DNA of 64,000 nucleotides from Ceratorhiza oryzae-sativae (Eukaryota; Basidiomycota; Agaricomycetes; Cantharellales; Ceratobasidiaceae): positions 186,001-250,000 of the forward strand of contig JARWMV010000249.1 in assembly GCA_030998015.1 (NCBI GenBank). Direction: 5' to 3'. Below, piece after piece: positions 12,616 through 24,017 of the stretch; the first letter of the stretch is position 1; the number at the start of each line of letters is the position of its first letter. Made by a program: the position numbers and the translations under genes. The notes beneath the pieces are model-generated. The model did not search any database and was not told the DNA's origin. It saw only the letters and a list, made by a program, of their open reading frames with translations.

Positions 12616-13689
12616 ATTGGGCGAAATCGAAACTGCTGGCAGTTGCTCGATCCCATCGTATTTTACTCGACGCTAATTTATACTCGCTTTCATCTGCTGT
12701 GTGTGTGTGTTGAATCGGCATTATTGTATCATGCAGTGGAACGTACGTGTAGTGTTGTATTGCGTTGAGTCGAGCTCGGATTTATTTATCTATTTGTGCA
12801 CACGCGCGCAAAATGAATAGAGCGTGAATCGGCCCCGATGCATGTGTGGAGGTTTCCGGGCTGTCGGGCGCAGGAAAGTTACGCTGGCCCGATCTGGTCG
12901 ATCGGGATTCCGAGTGTGTTTTGATTCCATCAACATACCGGACTCGAACCTCGGGCTCATCCCCAAAACCCTTTTTGGACGCGCTGAACTCACCGGTTAG
13001 TTGCATGACGCAAGGCCCGGGCACCGCCAGATTGCGGGTCGGTCGCGAGTGTGGCGTTTGCGGGCACTGCTGCGTGCGAGGGGGCATCATTCCAGTGGTG
13101 CCTTGGAGATAGGCGCACATGTCTATCTGGGCTATGCGCTAGTCGCGCCGAATGTGGGCATCAATCAACGTCAAGGAGAGTTGTCGCTAGTGTCTGTTGG
13201 TTGCCACACACGACAGCTAGTTCCTCTTCAAATGAGCTGATTGGAGTTTTGAGTCTATGATACTCATCCAAACCTGACGACTGTCTTAGTAACCATCACC
13301 GGCCCCACCGTCTTTTAACTCCAAGGACCTAATTGGACCTAATCCTGAGGGTTAACCTTGATTGATTTTACAAGAGCCAATGTGCGCGAAACCACTTCCG
13401 TGTTTCGGTCTGACCCATGCACGTATAGTATCACCAGGATTTCATACATGTTATTGATTTTGTGCGTTTGACACAGGTACTCAGTGACGATGAGCTAGAC
13501 AGTAGCGCGAGCGCACCTGCTAATCACCCGGGCCATGGTTTACCCAGAGCTTCTAGCGTCGGTGCATATAGCGACACTTGCGCTTCGGTCACTGCGAATG
13601 CACACCGTATATAGGTCGGTCGATCGTTTCTATTCATTCGCCCATCTCGTTCAACCGCACTCATTTGTTCCAACCCTCTCCCGCTGAAA
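12616..13689. promoter_or_regulatory. Intergenic region upstream of tyrosinase
   Basis: About 1.07 kb holding the methyltransferase 3' UTR (a short TG run at 12700-12710) and the tyrosinase promoter. A TATA box (GTATATAGG) at 13608-13616 lies about 75-80 bp before the tyrosinase ATG. No convincing gene is seen in between. Confidence 0.5.
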
Positions 13690-15168
13690 ATGCGTGGTTT
13701 GTCGCTCCTTTTCGCGCTTTTCGCGACCTCTGCCTTGGTCGGGGCTGTCCCTGCACCCGCCGATGATGCAGCAACGGCTGACACGGAGAGCTCCTCTCTC
13801 GATGCGAAGAGTGCTGGTTGCCGGAATCCCGAGGTGCGTTGAACACGAAGCTCGTGCCTAATTCACCGGGTCTGAAATGAAACCTGTCGTGTTCAGCAAC
13901 GCAAGGAGTGGAGATCGTTTACCAAAACTGAAAAGGCCGCATACATCAGGGCAGTCAACGTGCGTCGATGCGAGATGGAGCCGATGTTTGCACGCTGATG
14001 GTTTTCGCCTCGGGCAGTGTCTTTCCAAGCGGCCTCATACCCCAGCTCTCAAGCCTCAGCACCCGCGCGGCAATATTCCGAACGTGACGGCTGCTTCGTC
14101 GTATCTCGACGATCTTGTTTATACCCACATGGACCAGACCGATTATATTCACTATACTGGATTCTTTTTCCCGTTTCACAGGTAAGCCGGGATCCTCGAA
14201 CTGGGATGCGCATGCTCATCCCTCGTCAGGTGGTACGTCAATGAGCATATTACCCAACTCAAGGTTCAGTGTGGGTACACAGGTGTTCAACCCTACTGGG
14301 GTAAGTGTTTTGTCTACATCAGTGCAAGGGGGGGTTATGATTGATCGGTGGTCGACTGAAGATTGGACCAAGGATGCTGCATCCTTCAGCACGTCTTCCA
14401 TGTTTGATCCAGACCCAACCTCGGGTCTTGGGAGCTTTGGAGACCCTAGCAAGAACTATACCGTCACGACTGGCGGATTTGCGAACATGGTGTTGGCGTA
14501 CCCCGTGTGAGTTGGACCCTGCGCAAAAGTCCTGCCTCGTTTTCAAACGCTGAAATGCCGTGCAGTCCCCACACTATCGTCCGCAAGTACACACAATTTC
14601 CATACCTTGATTGGTACTGGCTCCAGCGTCCCACCGAGGCGGCCAACACGACCATTACCAAGGCGTTTGTGGACGAGGCCGTCAACGGCTACGTCGGAAA
14701 CTTTATCGGTTTCCAAAACGCTACCGAAAAGGCTCAAGCGTTCCATGCCAATATCCATATGATCATGGGTGGCGACATGGCGGGAATGTGCCCACCGTCT
14801 GCTGGCCCGTCGTGCGTTGGGGGCTCGACCTGGACCTCGAATGACGTGCGTCTGAAATTTCGGGAATTCATCTTTTTTTGTTACGTACAAACTGACTTTG
14901 GGGTTGCCTTGTTTAGCCGCTGTTCTTTCTTCACCACGCGCAGATGGACCGAATATGGTGGATGTGGCAGAGTAAGAATAGGTTGAATGCGCAGGCGTTC
15001 CAAGGCGGCTCTGTGAGCACGTTTACGGATCCTGCCTTTCCCAACGGCTACGCGCCATGGTTGAACCTGTCGAGCATTATCCCGACAGACGGGATGTCCA
15101 AGGGTGCGAAAACTGTCCGGGACATGATGAGCACGACTGCTAATGGGTTGTGCTATGTGTATGTGTAA
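13690..15168 (+). CDS. Secreted tyrosinase (type-3 copper protein)
   Basis: Oxidises phenols (monophenol/o-diphenol oxidase) with a coupled binuclear copper centre. The ATG at 13690 opens a clear signal peptide (MRGLSLLFALFATSALVGAV). After splicing, EWRSFTKTEKAAYIRAV is the typical N-terminal helix. CuA ligands fit the His of THMDQT, IHYTG and PFHRWY; CuB ligands fit HANIHMIMGGDM and PLFFLHHAQMDRIWWMWQ. QCGYTGVQPYWDWTKD is also canonical. The protein ends soon after the CuB helix (GLCYVYV), so this is a short secreted form without the long C-terminal pro-domain of mushroom tyrosinases such as PPO. There are about six introns. Likely roles are melanin or phenolic metabolism; the substrate cannot be told from sequence. 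Confidence 0.88.
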
Positions 15169-15868
15169 ATCCATCGGCTGACGTTTTCCTTGGCACAAGG
15201 TCTCATTTCATTTGGGCTGAGCACACACATGTAAGCCAAGCCGTATCATAATATATATACCCACACTATAAACCTCGGCGCCAAGCAATACAGCCTCAGC
15301 CCCTCGGACTGAACCCTGTGCGGTGGACAGATACCCGTTTTGTTGAATGTATGCCGCGTGACGCAAGACCCAGCCGTCGAGCAAGCGCGCCGGCGGTATC
15401 GTGTTTGTGTGAATTGTGGTCAAATTTTGTCCGAGTCAACACGTTTACTCTCCCCCGCCGCCCTCGGTCTCTTTTTTTCGAGTTAATTTTATTAGTAGAA
15501 TACATCAAGCATGCGCCCGACGAGCTCGCAAGTTGGGTCATTGGCGCGCGCTTCTCTGCGAAGTCAACGGTAACGGACCCCAACGAATTTGTAGTGAGCG
15601 GGAGCTGATTACGCGCGGTGCTAGCAGTGTCGTATCTCGCGGCGCACCGAACTGCCAGTCGCCTCACAGCTTGCCGTTCGCGCATCCCCGTCCGAGCTCA
15701 GGCCCGGAACAAGGCTTATCCACGTCATCCGAGGAACTCCGGTATAAAACCTCGGGTCTCTTCGCTCCAGCTGCTGCACCCGCCGCCGTACCTCGGTCGC
15801 CCCCGCTACATATCCCGTCTGATTGCCCACCCTCGTTCGGATTGCCGTACTTTGACCCGTTCCAAGAG
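15169..15868. promoter_or_regulatory. Intergenic region with carbonic anhydrase promoter
   Basis: Holds the tyrosinase 3' UTR and the carbonic anhydrase promoter. A clear TATAAA at 15743-15748 lies about 121-126 bp before the ATG at 15869. An ORF crosses from 15416 into the first carbonic anhydrase exon, but the part before 15869 shows no homology and spans the TATA box. Confidence 0.55.
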
Positions 15869-16754
15869 ATGTCCGAAGCCGCCCTCGCCCCCCTTATCGC
15901 TGGCAACGCCAAGTGGGCCGACGAGGTCCGCGCCAGATACCCCACCTTCTTCGCCGACGCCGCCAAGGGCCAGAGCCCCAAGGTCCTCTGGATCGGGTGC
16001 GCCGACTCGCGCGTCCCGGAGAGCACCGTGCTCGGCTGCAAGCCCGGCGAGGTGTTCGTGCACCGCAACATCGCCAAGTGAGTTTCGGCCATGGAGGCTT
16101 TCAGACACGCTCGAGCCCGCGCACTGACCGAACCTAATCTCAGCCAATTCCCTCCCGAGGACGATTCCGCCCTGGCCGTGCTGACCTATGCAGTCGAGAA
16201 CTTGGGTGTCGAACACAGTGCGTACTCTGTTCCATCAACGGTGTCGTCGAGCACAAGGCTAATCTTAGTGGGCTTGGTTATGCAGTTGTGATTGCCGTGA
16301 GTTTGAGATCTGTTGGACCGCACGAGCTTGTTTGTCGACTGACGTGTCTCTAGGGTCACACGCAATGCGGCGGAGCGGCTGCCTGCCATGCCGCTGCTCA
16401 GAACCTCGGTTCAGCGGCACCTGCCACCACCCCTCTTGCGCGATGGCTTGGTCCATTGACAGAACTCGCCGCCTCGCTCGCCCAGGAGAAGAGCGACGCG
16501 CACGACACTTCGGCCGAGTTGACGACCCTCGTCGAGGCAAACGTCCGCAAACAGGTCGAGAATGTCGTCGACACTGACGTCATTCAGCGGGCCTGGGCAT
16601 CGGGGAAGCAAGGTGAGGCTGTTCCCTCTCTCAGGGCACACACACTTTGGGCTCATGTCGCGGCGTTCTAGTTTACGTTCACGGATGGGTCTACGTTATC
16701 GAGACGGGCACCATCAAGGACCTCAAGATAACGGTCAACCCGCCTGCCTATTAG
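15869..16754 (+). CDS. Beta-carbonic anhydrase
   Basis: Zinc enzyme interconverting CO2 and bicarbonate. It starts MSEAALAPLIAGNAKWADEV at 15869 with no targeting peptide, so it is probably cytosolic. The first zinc/active-site motif LWIGCADSRVPE (Cys, Asp, Arg) is near 15990-16020; FVHRNIAN is completed across the first intron (AA + C CAATTCCCT). The second motif, GHTQCGGAAAC (His, Cys ligands), follows near 16355-16385. Further conserved blocks are LARWLGPLTELA and the C-terminal HGWVYVIETGTIKDL, ending PPAY-stop at 16754. Length is about 220 residues, usual for fungal beta-CAs. Introns interrupt at about 16079, 16218, 16297 and 16610. Confidence 0.93.
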
Positions 16755-17072
16755 GAGACTGTGTAGATTTACTGAATGTAACCACCAGATGTATCAATCT
16801 TGCAATGTGTTTGACGTACAATAAAGATTATTTTATTCGGAACCGTTGGATTCTCACATTGTGCTCCGTAGCGGCCAAGGCCAAGGCTGCAGGCTGGGGC
16901 GTTTCTATGATTATGTCATGCTTGGCGAGCGCCCCTGTTGCTTCTCCCCAGTACACGACTTGGCAGGGTGAGCTGGCCTGTGTCGCTCGTCGCGCTCGGC
17001 GTCCCAGAAGATGCCCAGATTGTCTGACAGCTTGTCTCTCTCGGCGTGTAGGGGTGTCCCACGGCGAGTGCG
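16755..17072. other. Short intergenic region
   Basis: Contains the carbonic anhydrase 3' UTR (an AATAAA-like signal lies near 16819) and the VPS36 promoter. No further gene is seen. Confidence 0.5.
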
Positions 17073-19145
17073 ATGAACCGACACTTTCGTCGCTTGGACG
17101 GATCTATCCCCGTGGCGGCTCTGCTCTACGAAGACGAGGAGCTCGTCGCCAGCCAGGACGGCGTCGGCCTATATGATGGGTGCGTATTTCCATCGAGCCC
17201 TAGCCTACCGTCTCATCCTGGGTCCCAAGCAAGGAAAAGGTCCCAGAATATCAAAACGGCACTGTGCACATCACGACCCATCGCCTGATCTACGTCGATG
17301 CTGCCCATCCGCGAAAATATTCGACCGCCTGCAACCTATCTCGGATCCGACAGACCGACGTCTACGCTGGGTTCTTGAAGTCTTCTGCCAAAGTCATCGT
17401 TCTGCTGTCTGCGCACGACGATCCTGGGAACCAGAGCACGCCCGAAAACGACACTTTTGAACCGATCAATGCTTCAGCGGGCGCAAGTCCCGTCGACGAG
17501 ATACCGAGCCGAGAAGGCTGGGTCTGTCCTATATGCAGCTACCACAATCCGGCGAGCGCGAGCGAATCGGCCCCGGTCTGCGTGCTGTGTGGCGTGCCCA
17601 AGAATGACGATATCCCGATGCCTCAGCAGTTCAAATCGATGCGCGAAACCCGAGCCTCGTCTCGGCCCGCCTTGTCGATTCCCACTACTACTTCAACATC
17701 TAGCTCGCTTCCCTCGGCATCTTCCATGCCAGCCGGCTCGTCTCCCGTCGCTCCCAACGGAGAGATTGCATGTCCCGCATGTACATTTTTCAATCATCCG
17801 TCGATGACGCACTGCGAGATTTGCTCGACCCCCTTGGGGGACGTGAGACTTGCTGCTGCGATTCGGTCACCCAAGCCGAGCAAGATTTCGTCCGTGTCAT
17901 CGCCTACGACTCCTGCCCGGACGCCCGATCCGAACGCGAGGGATACGATCAAATTTAGTTTTAGACGGGGCGGAGACAGGGTTTGGTATGCTGCGCTCAA
18001 GCGAACTTTGTTGGCCAAGGCCTGGGCCAGGGCGGTGAGTGTTGGCAGGAAAAAAAAAGCAGGGCCGGTTTGTCTGATTGGTGTTATCGACCTAGCCTGC
18101 GATTAAGGCTACGCTCCCTTCGACGCATGCCCGGGGCATTCGTAAGCATGTATCATATATGCATACAACCTCCACTTATGGTCATTTGTAGACGGCATCT
18201 TGCAATCTGTCGAAATAAACGCCCAAACAACGCACGACGACATGGAGGATGCTCTAAAGGATTTAGAGGCATTGATGTCGAAAGCTAGAGAGATGGTACG
18301 TTTATTCTAATATTGCCAAAAAAGTATATTGTTTATTCATTACACCACCCCAGGCCGACTATGCCAAACTCTTGAACATGAAGCTCACCCAACAAGAGGA
18401 AGAAGATAAAAGACAGAGACTCGAGACAGGTCATTCGACGCCAGACGCCAGTTCTCACGCACCATCTGACTCGGAAACTACATTTATCCGGAGTTCACTC
18501 GCTCGACTAGGTCTGCCTACCGACGCAGTCACGCAAGACATGGTCGCCGACGAGCGAGCATACCACACCGAACTCGCCAAGGAACTTGGCGGACTGCTGC
18601 TCGGTGGTGGGGGACCTAAAGGAAAGGGCAAGGCCCTTGGGCAGCGCGGGATCATGACAGACTCGAGGGGTATCGTTGGGCTGGATGAAGTGTGGGGTGC
18701 ATGGAACAGAGCGAGGGGAGTAGGTCAGTAAACCAGACGATCATTGTTTCAGTCGGACGAAACGTCCTGATCCCCGCCATTTACTCCAGCCCTCCTTCCA
18801 CCTTCCACACTGCTCAACGTCGTTCCGCTGCTACCCAATTATACAACTCCTCCCATTCACATGCGCACTTTACGTTCTGGTCTCCGGGTCCTACATACTC
18901 CCGAGTACACTCGCGAAGAATTTGGGAAACGCATCGACCAGGCACTCAGAGCGTGTTTCCCTCAAGGCCGAACGACATTTCAGATTGCGGCTGATGAAGG
19001 CTCTAGCGTAAGTTTGGCAATGGCCCAAGAGATGGTCGAGTGTGCAGAAGAGGACGGAGCCATCGCTAGAGACGAGGTCGCAGGATCCGGCGAGGTGAGG
19101 TGGTTGCCTAATTTGTTTATCGGATATGTGTGGGACGGAGATTAG
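17073..19145 (+). CDS. VPS36: ESCRT-II subunit VPS36
   Basis: Sorts ubiquitinated membrane proteins into multivesicular bodies as part of ESCRT-II on endosomes. The start MNRHFRRLDGSIPVAALLYE opens the GLUE domain (DEELVASQDGVGLYDG, then PEYQNGTVHITTHRLIYVD). Two NZF zinc fingers are inserted: WVCPICSYHNPASAS...CVLCGVP at about 17518-17600 and CPACTFFNHPSMTHCEICS at about 17772-17825. The split GLUE domain resumes with FSFRRGGDRVWYAALKRTL. After introns, ALKDLEALMSKAREM and YAKLLNMKLTQQEEE begin the EAP30 region, which ends with winged-helix segments (EFGKRIDQALRACFPQG, EDGAIARDEV, RWLPNLFIGYVWDGD). Two NZF insertions resemble the budding yeast arrangement rather than the animal one. Splicing between about 18030 and 18190 is uncertain. 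Confidence 0.9.
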
Positions 19146-19488
19146 ACGATTTGAGCTTGTCAATTTGCGGAGAAGAGTTGAATACACATCGAATAAACAT
19201 CATCATGAGGGCTGGACGCGTAGGATTTTCACATTTCGCAACATCATTTTTTTTCCAATTGTTGCCTTAGTCACTCACCTGGCCTGGTCATATTGCTCAT
19301 GTCACGCGAATTTTAGTGGGAAAATGACATTGCAAGCCAAAATATTAAATACAAAAGGCAAACGTTATAAATGTGGTATCCAGTCGCCTGGATTGTAGTC
19401 TAGTCTAAAGAATTACTTGGGGGGCGATCTAACAACTCTGATCCGTACTACCCTCTCCGTGCGTTCCCAAAAACTCTTTAATCTTGGT
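19146..19488. other. Convergent intergenic region
   Basis: The 3' ends of VPS36 (+) and of the unknown gene at 19489-23284 (-) face each other here. The stretch is AT-richer than its surroundings and presumably holds both polyadenylation regions. Nothing else is seen. Confidence 0.5.
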
Positions 19489-22400
19489 TCAGCTGGCGAG
19501 GAACCCCAGTGCAGCCTTGGCACGCATAACCGCTCCTCCAATACCGATCCTGCCGCCTTGGCGTGCAACTGGAGGATTTCGCTTCCAAGTCGACCTAGCT
19601 TGGAGCGCGAGCGTCCCTATAGCATCTTCCTCGTTCCATTGCGCGATCCCGGCTTGCCACTTTGCCTGAACTTCAGCTTCCCAATAGGCAGTCATCTCGT
19701 TGATATACGTTTCGGTGGCTTTGGACTTTGAAAGGAGACCAGAGTTACTAGTTGGAAGGGGCTGCGAGGAGTCCGAACCGGTAGGCCTAGTATTCGGTCC
19801 GGAGCGTTCAATTGTGGCTGCCCCGGCGCCGCGGGGTCCCTTCCCTAGAGTGCTCAACTCACTCCTCATTGTTTGACATGAAATACTTGGGTTTGGCTCG
19901 CGACCGTCGGCTTGAAGGGTGGGCGAGAGTGGAAGGATAAAATCAGCGGCTGGCATACTCAATCCACTAGGTCCAAGCGAGTCGAGCGAGACTTCCAGAG
20001 GCTCTTCAGCTTGAACTTGCTTCGAATATCTCTTGGGACATGGTAATAGGTCGTCCTCGCTCCAGTTGGCAAGACCAGCAGTCCATTTGTCTCGTGCCTC
20101 GGCTAGCCAATATGCATCCATTTCGTTGCAGTATGCCTCTGTCACCTTTGACATCCCATATAGGGGTTCCAGAGGCGTCGTTGGAAGAGACATGTCCGAC
20201 GTGGTAGGGCTATCTGCTGATTCACTGCCGGCTTCCGAGTGTTTGTAGACAATCAAACTTGGAGTGGTCGCCTCGCTCGCCAGGTCGACAGAATCGTCGA
20301 GGATACGCTGCTCCAAAGCGTCAAGCTTGAGCTCTTTTGGCACTGGGCCGTTGGGTCGGAGATCGCGAAATCCCGGCTTGCGAACAGTTAGCAGATGGTC
20401 TGCGTTCGAATGCGTCGTGATTCCTGTACTGGAATCGCATAGAGCATGTCCAATAGGTGCCCGAGTGTTGAGCGTGTCGCAGAATTTTGTCGGAGTAGGA
20501 AAATCTGCTTCAATACTTGATTCACGTACCCTAGTCCTGGTTGGCATTTGGGACAGCTCAAGAATATCCGTTATTTCTTCGATGCTCCTAGCAGAGTGCC
20601 CTGCCCATACATCATCTGGTGCTGAATACGAAGTAGTTGTGGGGGCTTCCAGCGAGGGAAAGGCACTGTCAGGGTCGGCCAAATAGGGGCTCGTCCAGTG
20701 GCCTTGGCTGAATATAGTCCGATTGTGATTGGCTGTGGCGGGGGGCAAGGGTGTAGTATCAATGCCATAGGTATCCACGGTTGAAGGCAAAAGCACTGGT
20801 GCGGTGGAAATCCAATAACTCTGAAAATAGCTCAAGACGCCCCGATGGCTCGCCTTGGTTGCTCGAACTCTCGAAATAGACAAAGTCTGATCGGAGTCTT
20901 AGACCATGAAAGGGCGATTGGACGTTATCCATGTCAAATCCAAGATATACACCTTGGTCGGGATGAGGGCTATCAGGTAGAGGAATCCAAGTCCCGTCCC
21001 GGATTTTATATTGTTCGTGGCGCTCATGTCCAATAGGGGTCGTGGATGCCGCCGGAATGCTAGCTGCAGGCGAAATCGGGGAGATTATCTCATCTATTGA
21101 GGTTGAATAAAAGCCACTTCGAAATCTTCAGGTGTCAAACACTTGCCTCGGTAATTCGCTCTACCTGCCCCAGCCATGGGGGATGCTGCCCAATTTTCGA
21201 AACCATAGCTATAACGGTCGTCCTCAAGCGTCGAAAGCTCGTGCATCTGCCCAGTTGCACTCAATTCTTGCGCCAGTATTTCCTTGAATCTCCCAGCAGT
21301 TGGTTTGGCTAGGGCTATCGCTCGGGCACCGAGTCCAAAGAAATTCAGCAGAGTCGCGTCGATTGTGCTTAAGAGGGGTTGGCGGGACAAACGGCTGGCC
21401 AAGGTGATGAATATGGTATCCATCCGACCATTGAATCGGGTTGGGCTGCAATAGTTCACCCCAAACGTATCATCCACGTTCGAAAGCATCTCGCCTGGCC
21501 TTTGTCCTTGAGACCTCTCGGCCAAAGGCGAAATCACATCATAAGTCTCCTCGGCGTAGTCAAGAGAGAGCTGTCTTCCTTTCATCCTCGGAGGCCGCTT
21601 GATGCGCTGGCCCTCAGGTTGCGTTTCCAGCGGCAGGTTCCCTGTTTGAGATAATTCAGTCCCGTATGGAATATAGAAACCTTGAAGCGCCCTTACACCA
21701 GATTTCTCGTCCGTCTCTTACTAAGTGCGCTGCTTTGGCAGGGTTGATCATACTCCATTTGATACCATCTTCATCTCCATTCGTCAAGTCGCTGATTTCT
21801 TTGTTGCAAGCGAGCCCGAATCCCCGAAACCGTGAAACCGCGTGCGGTTTATCATATCTCGCAAGCGATGGGCCGGTGAGAGCCGGGCTAGAGGACTCGA
21901 CGCCAAAGATATCGTTGAAGTGCATGGGCATCGCCATTAGAGTTCGGGTACGATTAAGAGCGGTCGCTAACCGGGCGGTGCTGGCGGAGGATTTCGCTTT
22001 CTCAGAATTTAGCATAACCACAGCCGACTCACCCCGGTTACAATGGGGATTCTCGCTTTGCAGTGGCCCCGAGCTGTGGTCCTCCATTCCTATTTCAAGT
22101 GTGAACGAGCTGATCCAATGCATGCACGCAAGTATCGCACCTTGTTTGATTACTGTTGCTGGCATCATCTCCCATTCGATTTCGTTGCCTTCATCATTCC
22201 ATTCAGTGGTGCCCTCTGTATCAACTGTATCTACAAGGCGTCAATAAACTGTATCAAAAAGGACAAATCAGCAAGCTCGTACCAAATCTGTTTTCTGGAA
22301 TTGTTGTTATATCCCAATCTACTGCGGATGCACCATCATTCCACTCGACAAACCCCTGGCTTGTAGCCTCATCGCAATCCTTGTCGTTCTGGAGCCCCTG

Positions 22401-23284
22401 AGTTGGATAAATGACTGGAAGTAATAATGAAATACGCACCCCGCTCAATAACAATTCTCCTTCTTTCTTCATCTCTTCAAATCGGTTCACGTTCTTCCTC
22501 GACGACGTCTCGGTTAAAGCTGCGGTATGTCCGCTACAATACAAAACAATGGTATCAGCCATCTTGTCGTCCAGCCTCGCTCGGAATTCATTCGAATCGT
22601 GTTTAACCAACTTGGCGCGGCTCTTGGCTTCATGGTGGGAAATAACTTGATCCAGGAGCTCGGGGTTGCTTTGCTCTCCAGTCCAGAGTTTGACGAGAGT
22701 CTCGAGGTCTTTGATCGGCCAAGCTAGGAGTTGGTTCCCGCTCTCAAACGAATTTTCGAGCGCAGATAGCTCGTCGTCCTGAGCGCATACGACTCGGTTG
22801 ATGTCAAACATGGAGCGGATCGGAGAGCTACTTACCGTGCGGTAAAAAAGCAGGGGCTCGATGATCACACTCAACATATGACGTATTTCCTACCATTGCA
22901 TTATACCTCGATTCTGGATGGTCATAGGGCGCAAAACGTAGAGCTCACCTCTTTGGTCATTTTGTTCTTGTCCATCCTCTTGGCTGGATATCCACGCTGC
23001 TCCGCAAGCTCGGCCAGGGGCTCGAAAGAACGTAAAGCGCGAATATACAGCGTCTCGGTCAAAATAGGGATCTCGCGGTTCAGAGTACAATTCTAAATGT
23101 GATCAAGCGTCAGCTGGTCCGGCATTGTAGGAGCGATTCAGGGTGCACTCACATAAAGAAAGGCGACGTCCAGGAGCAGCTTGACAGCCCGGACGACGTC
23201 TAGAGTGATGGTCGAGAACATTCCGAGAAAGACGAAGATGAAGACAGCTGCGTTAAACGCAGCATACGATTTGGGTTCCTTCAT
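19489..23284 (-). CDS. Unknown membrane-anchored protein with duplicated motif
   Basis: I do not recognise this protein. The ATG at 23284 starts a first exon with one long hydrophobic segment (AAVFIFVFLGMFSTITLDVV, then VKLLLDVAFLY), so an N-terminal membrane anchor is likely. Later exons (about 23095-22960, 22877-22410, 22360-22270, 22168-21700, 21590-21110 and 20990-19489) are joined only approximately. The body is mostly polar and probably partly disordered. A motif of about 35 residues occurs twice: KVTEAYCNEMDAYWLAEARD...KWTAGLANWSEDDLL (about 20155-20040) and KATETYINEMTAYWEAEVQA...KWQAGIAQWNEEDAI (about 19725-19620). The spacing NEM-x-AYW-x-AE-x3-KW-x-AG-x-A-x-W is kept. The C-terminal IGIGGAVMRAKAALGFLAS is hydrophobic. 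It could be two genes; the shared style of exons makes one more likely. Confidence 0.6.
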
Positions 23285-24017
23285 CGTGGGGATAGATGCT
23301 TGTGGTTTATGGTGTATTCGGGGTGATAGAACGAGGGATTGGGGTGGTTATGATGGAAGGCACAGGTGACGGTGGTTGCACAAAGGCCGCAAGAGTAGTA
23401 GTGCACTAGATGTATCGTTTATGCTTTCAACGCAGGATGCAAAGGTGGAGCAAAGACGACAGAGGGGACAGGAGATCGAGTGCGAAATTGAACCGTTTGA
23501 AATCTTTGAAATCACCCTTGGTTATATACCGCACAGCACAATCCTTGCTAGACCATGGACGATGTACATCCTGAAGGATTGATTGTCCAATGCCAAGGCC
23601 TGAGATTTTCCTATTTTTGGCAAGCTTGGAGGCTTCTTTGAGAAATACTTCCAGAAACCCATTGTTTTTACTCACTGCGATCGAGACTCGCGCCCCTATT
23701 TCTCGTCCCCGCCTCGTTTCACCAACAAAAAATGGCCGCCGATTCGGATTCCATATTTTGACATCGAAAAGTGACTTTTCCAGTTTTCCAGGCATAAAAA
23801 TTCGAAAATGTGAGTGAACTGGGTGGTAGCCAAGAGGAGGTTGAGTGATCGGTGGCGTGAGAACAGGTTAGGTCATCATGGATCGGGTGGCCAGAGCACT
23901 GCAGCTGGTCGATATCGTGATTAGGATACGGACCACCTAAGCTATTCTAATTTTTATCTATTTTGCTTATTTTATTTCAAGATAACCTGAATACAAATAG
24001 TTCTATAGTCATGTGGA
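23285..24017. promoter_or_regulatory. Intergenic region upstream of the unknown membrane gene
   Basis: Holds the promoter of the minus-strand unknown gene and the 3' region of malate dehydrogenase. A 122-codon minus-strand frame (23427-23795) is open but shows no recognisable domain. The stretch 23920-24000 is AT-rich. Confidence 0.4.

Noticed and set aside
12930..13000. Minus-strand GGTTCGAGTCC resembling a tRNA T-arm
   Set aside because: The flanking bases do not form a five-pair T-stem and no anticodon or D-arm could be placed upstream.
15416..15868. Upstream extension of the carbonic anhydrase frame
   Set aside because: It overlaps the TATAAA box at 15743-15748 and lacks family similarity; the ATG at 15869 gives a normal N-terminus.
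23427..23795. 122-codon minus-strand ORF upstream of the unknown membrane gene
   Set aside because: No recognisable domain and no supporting splice sites; it lies in the expected promoter region. Possible but unsupported.
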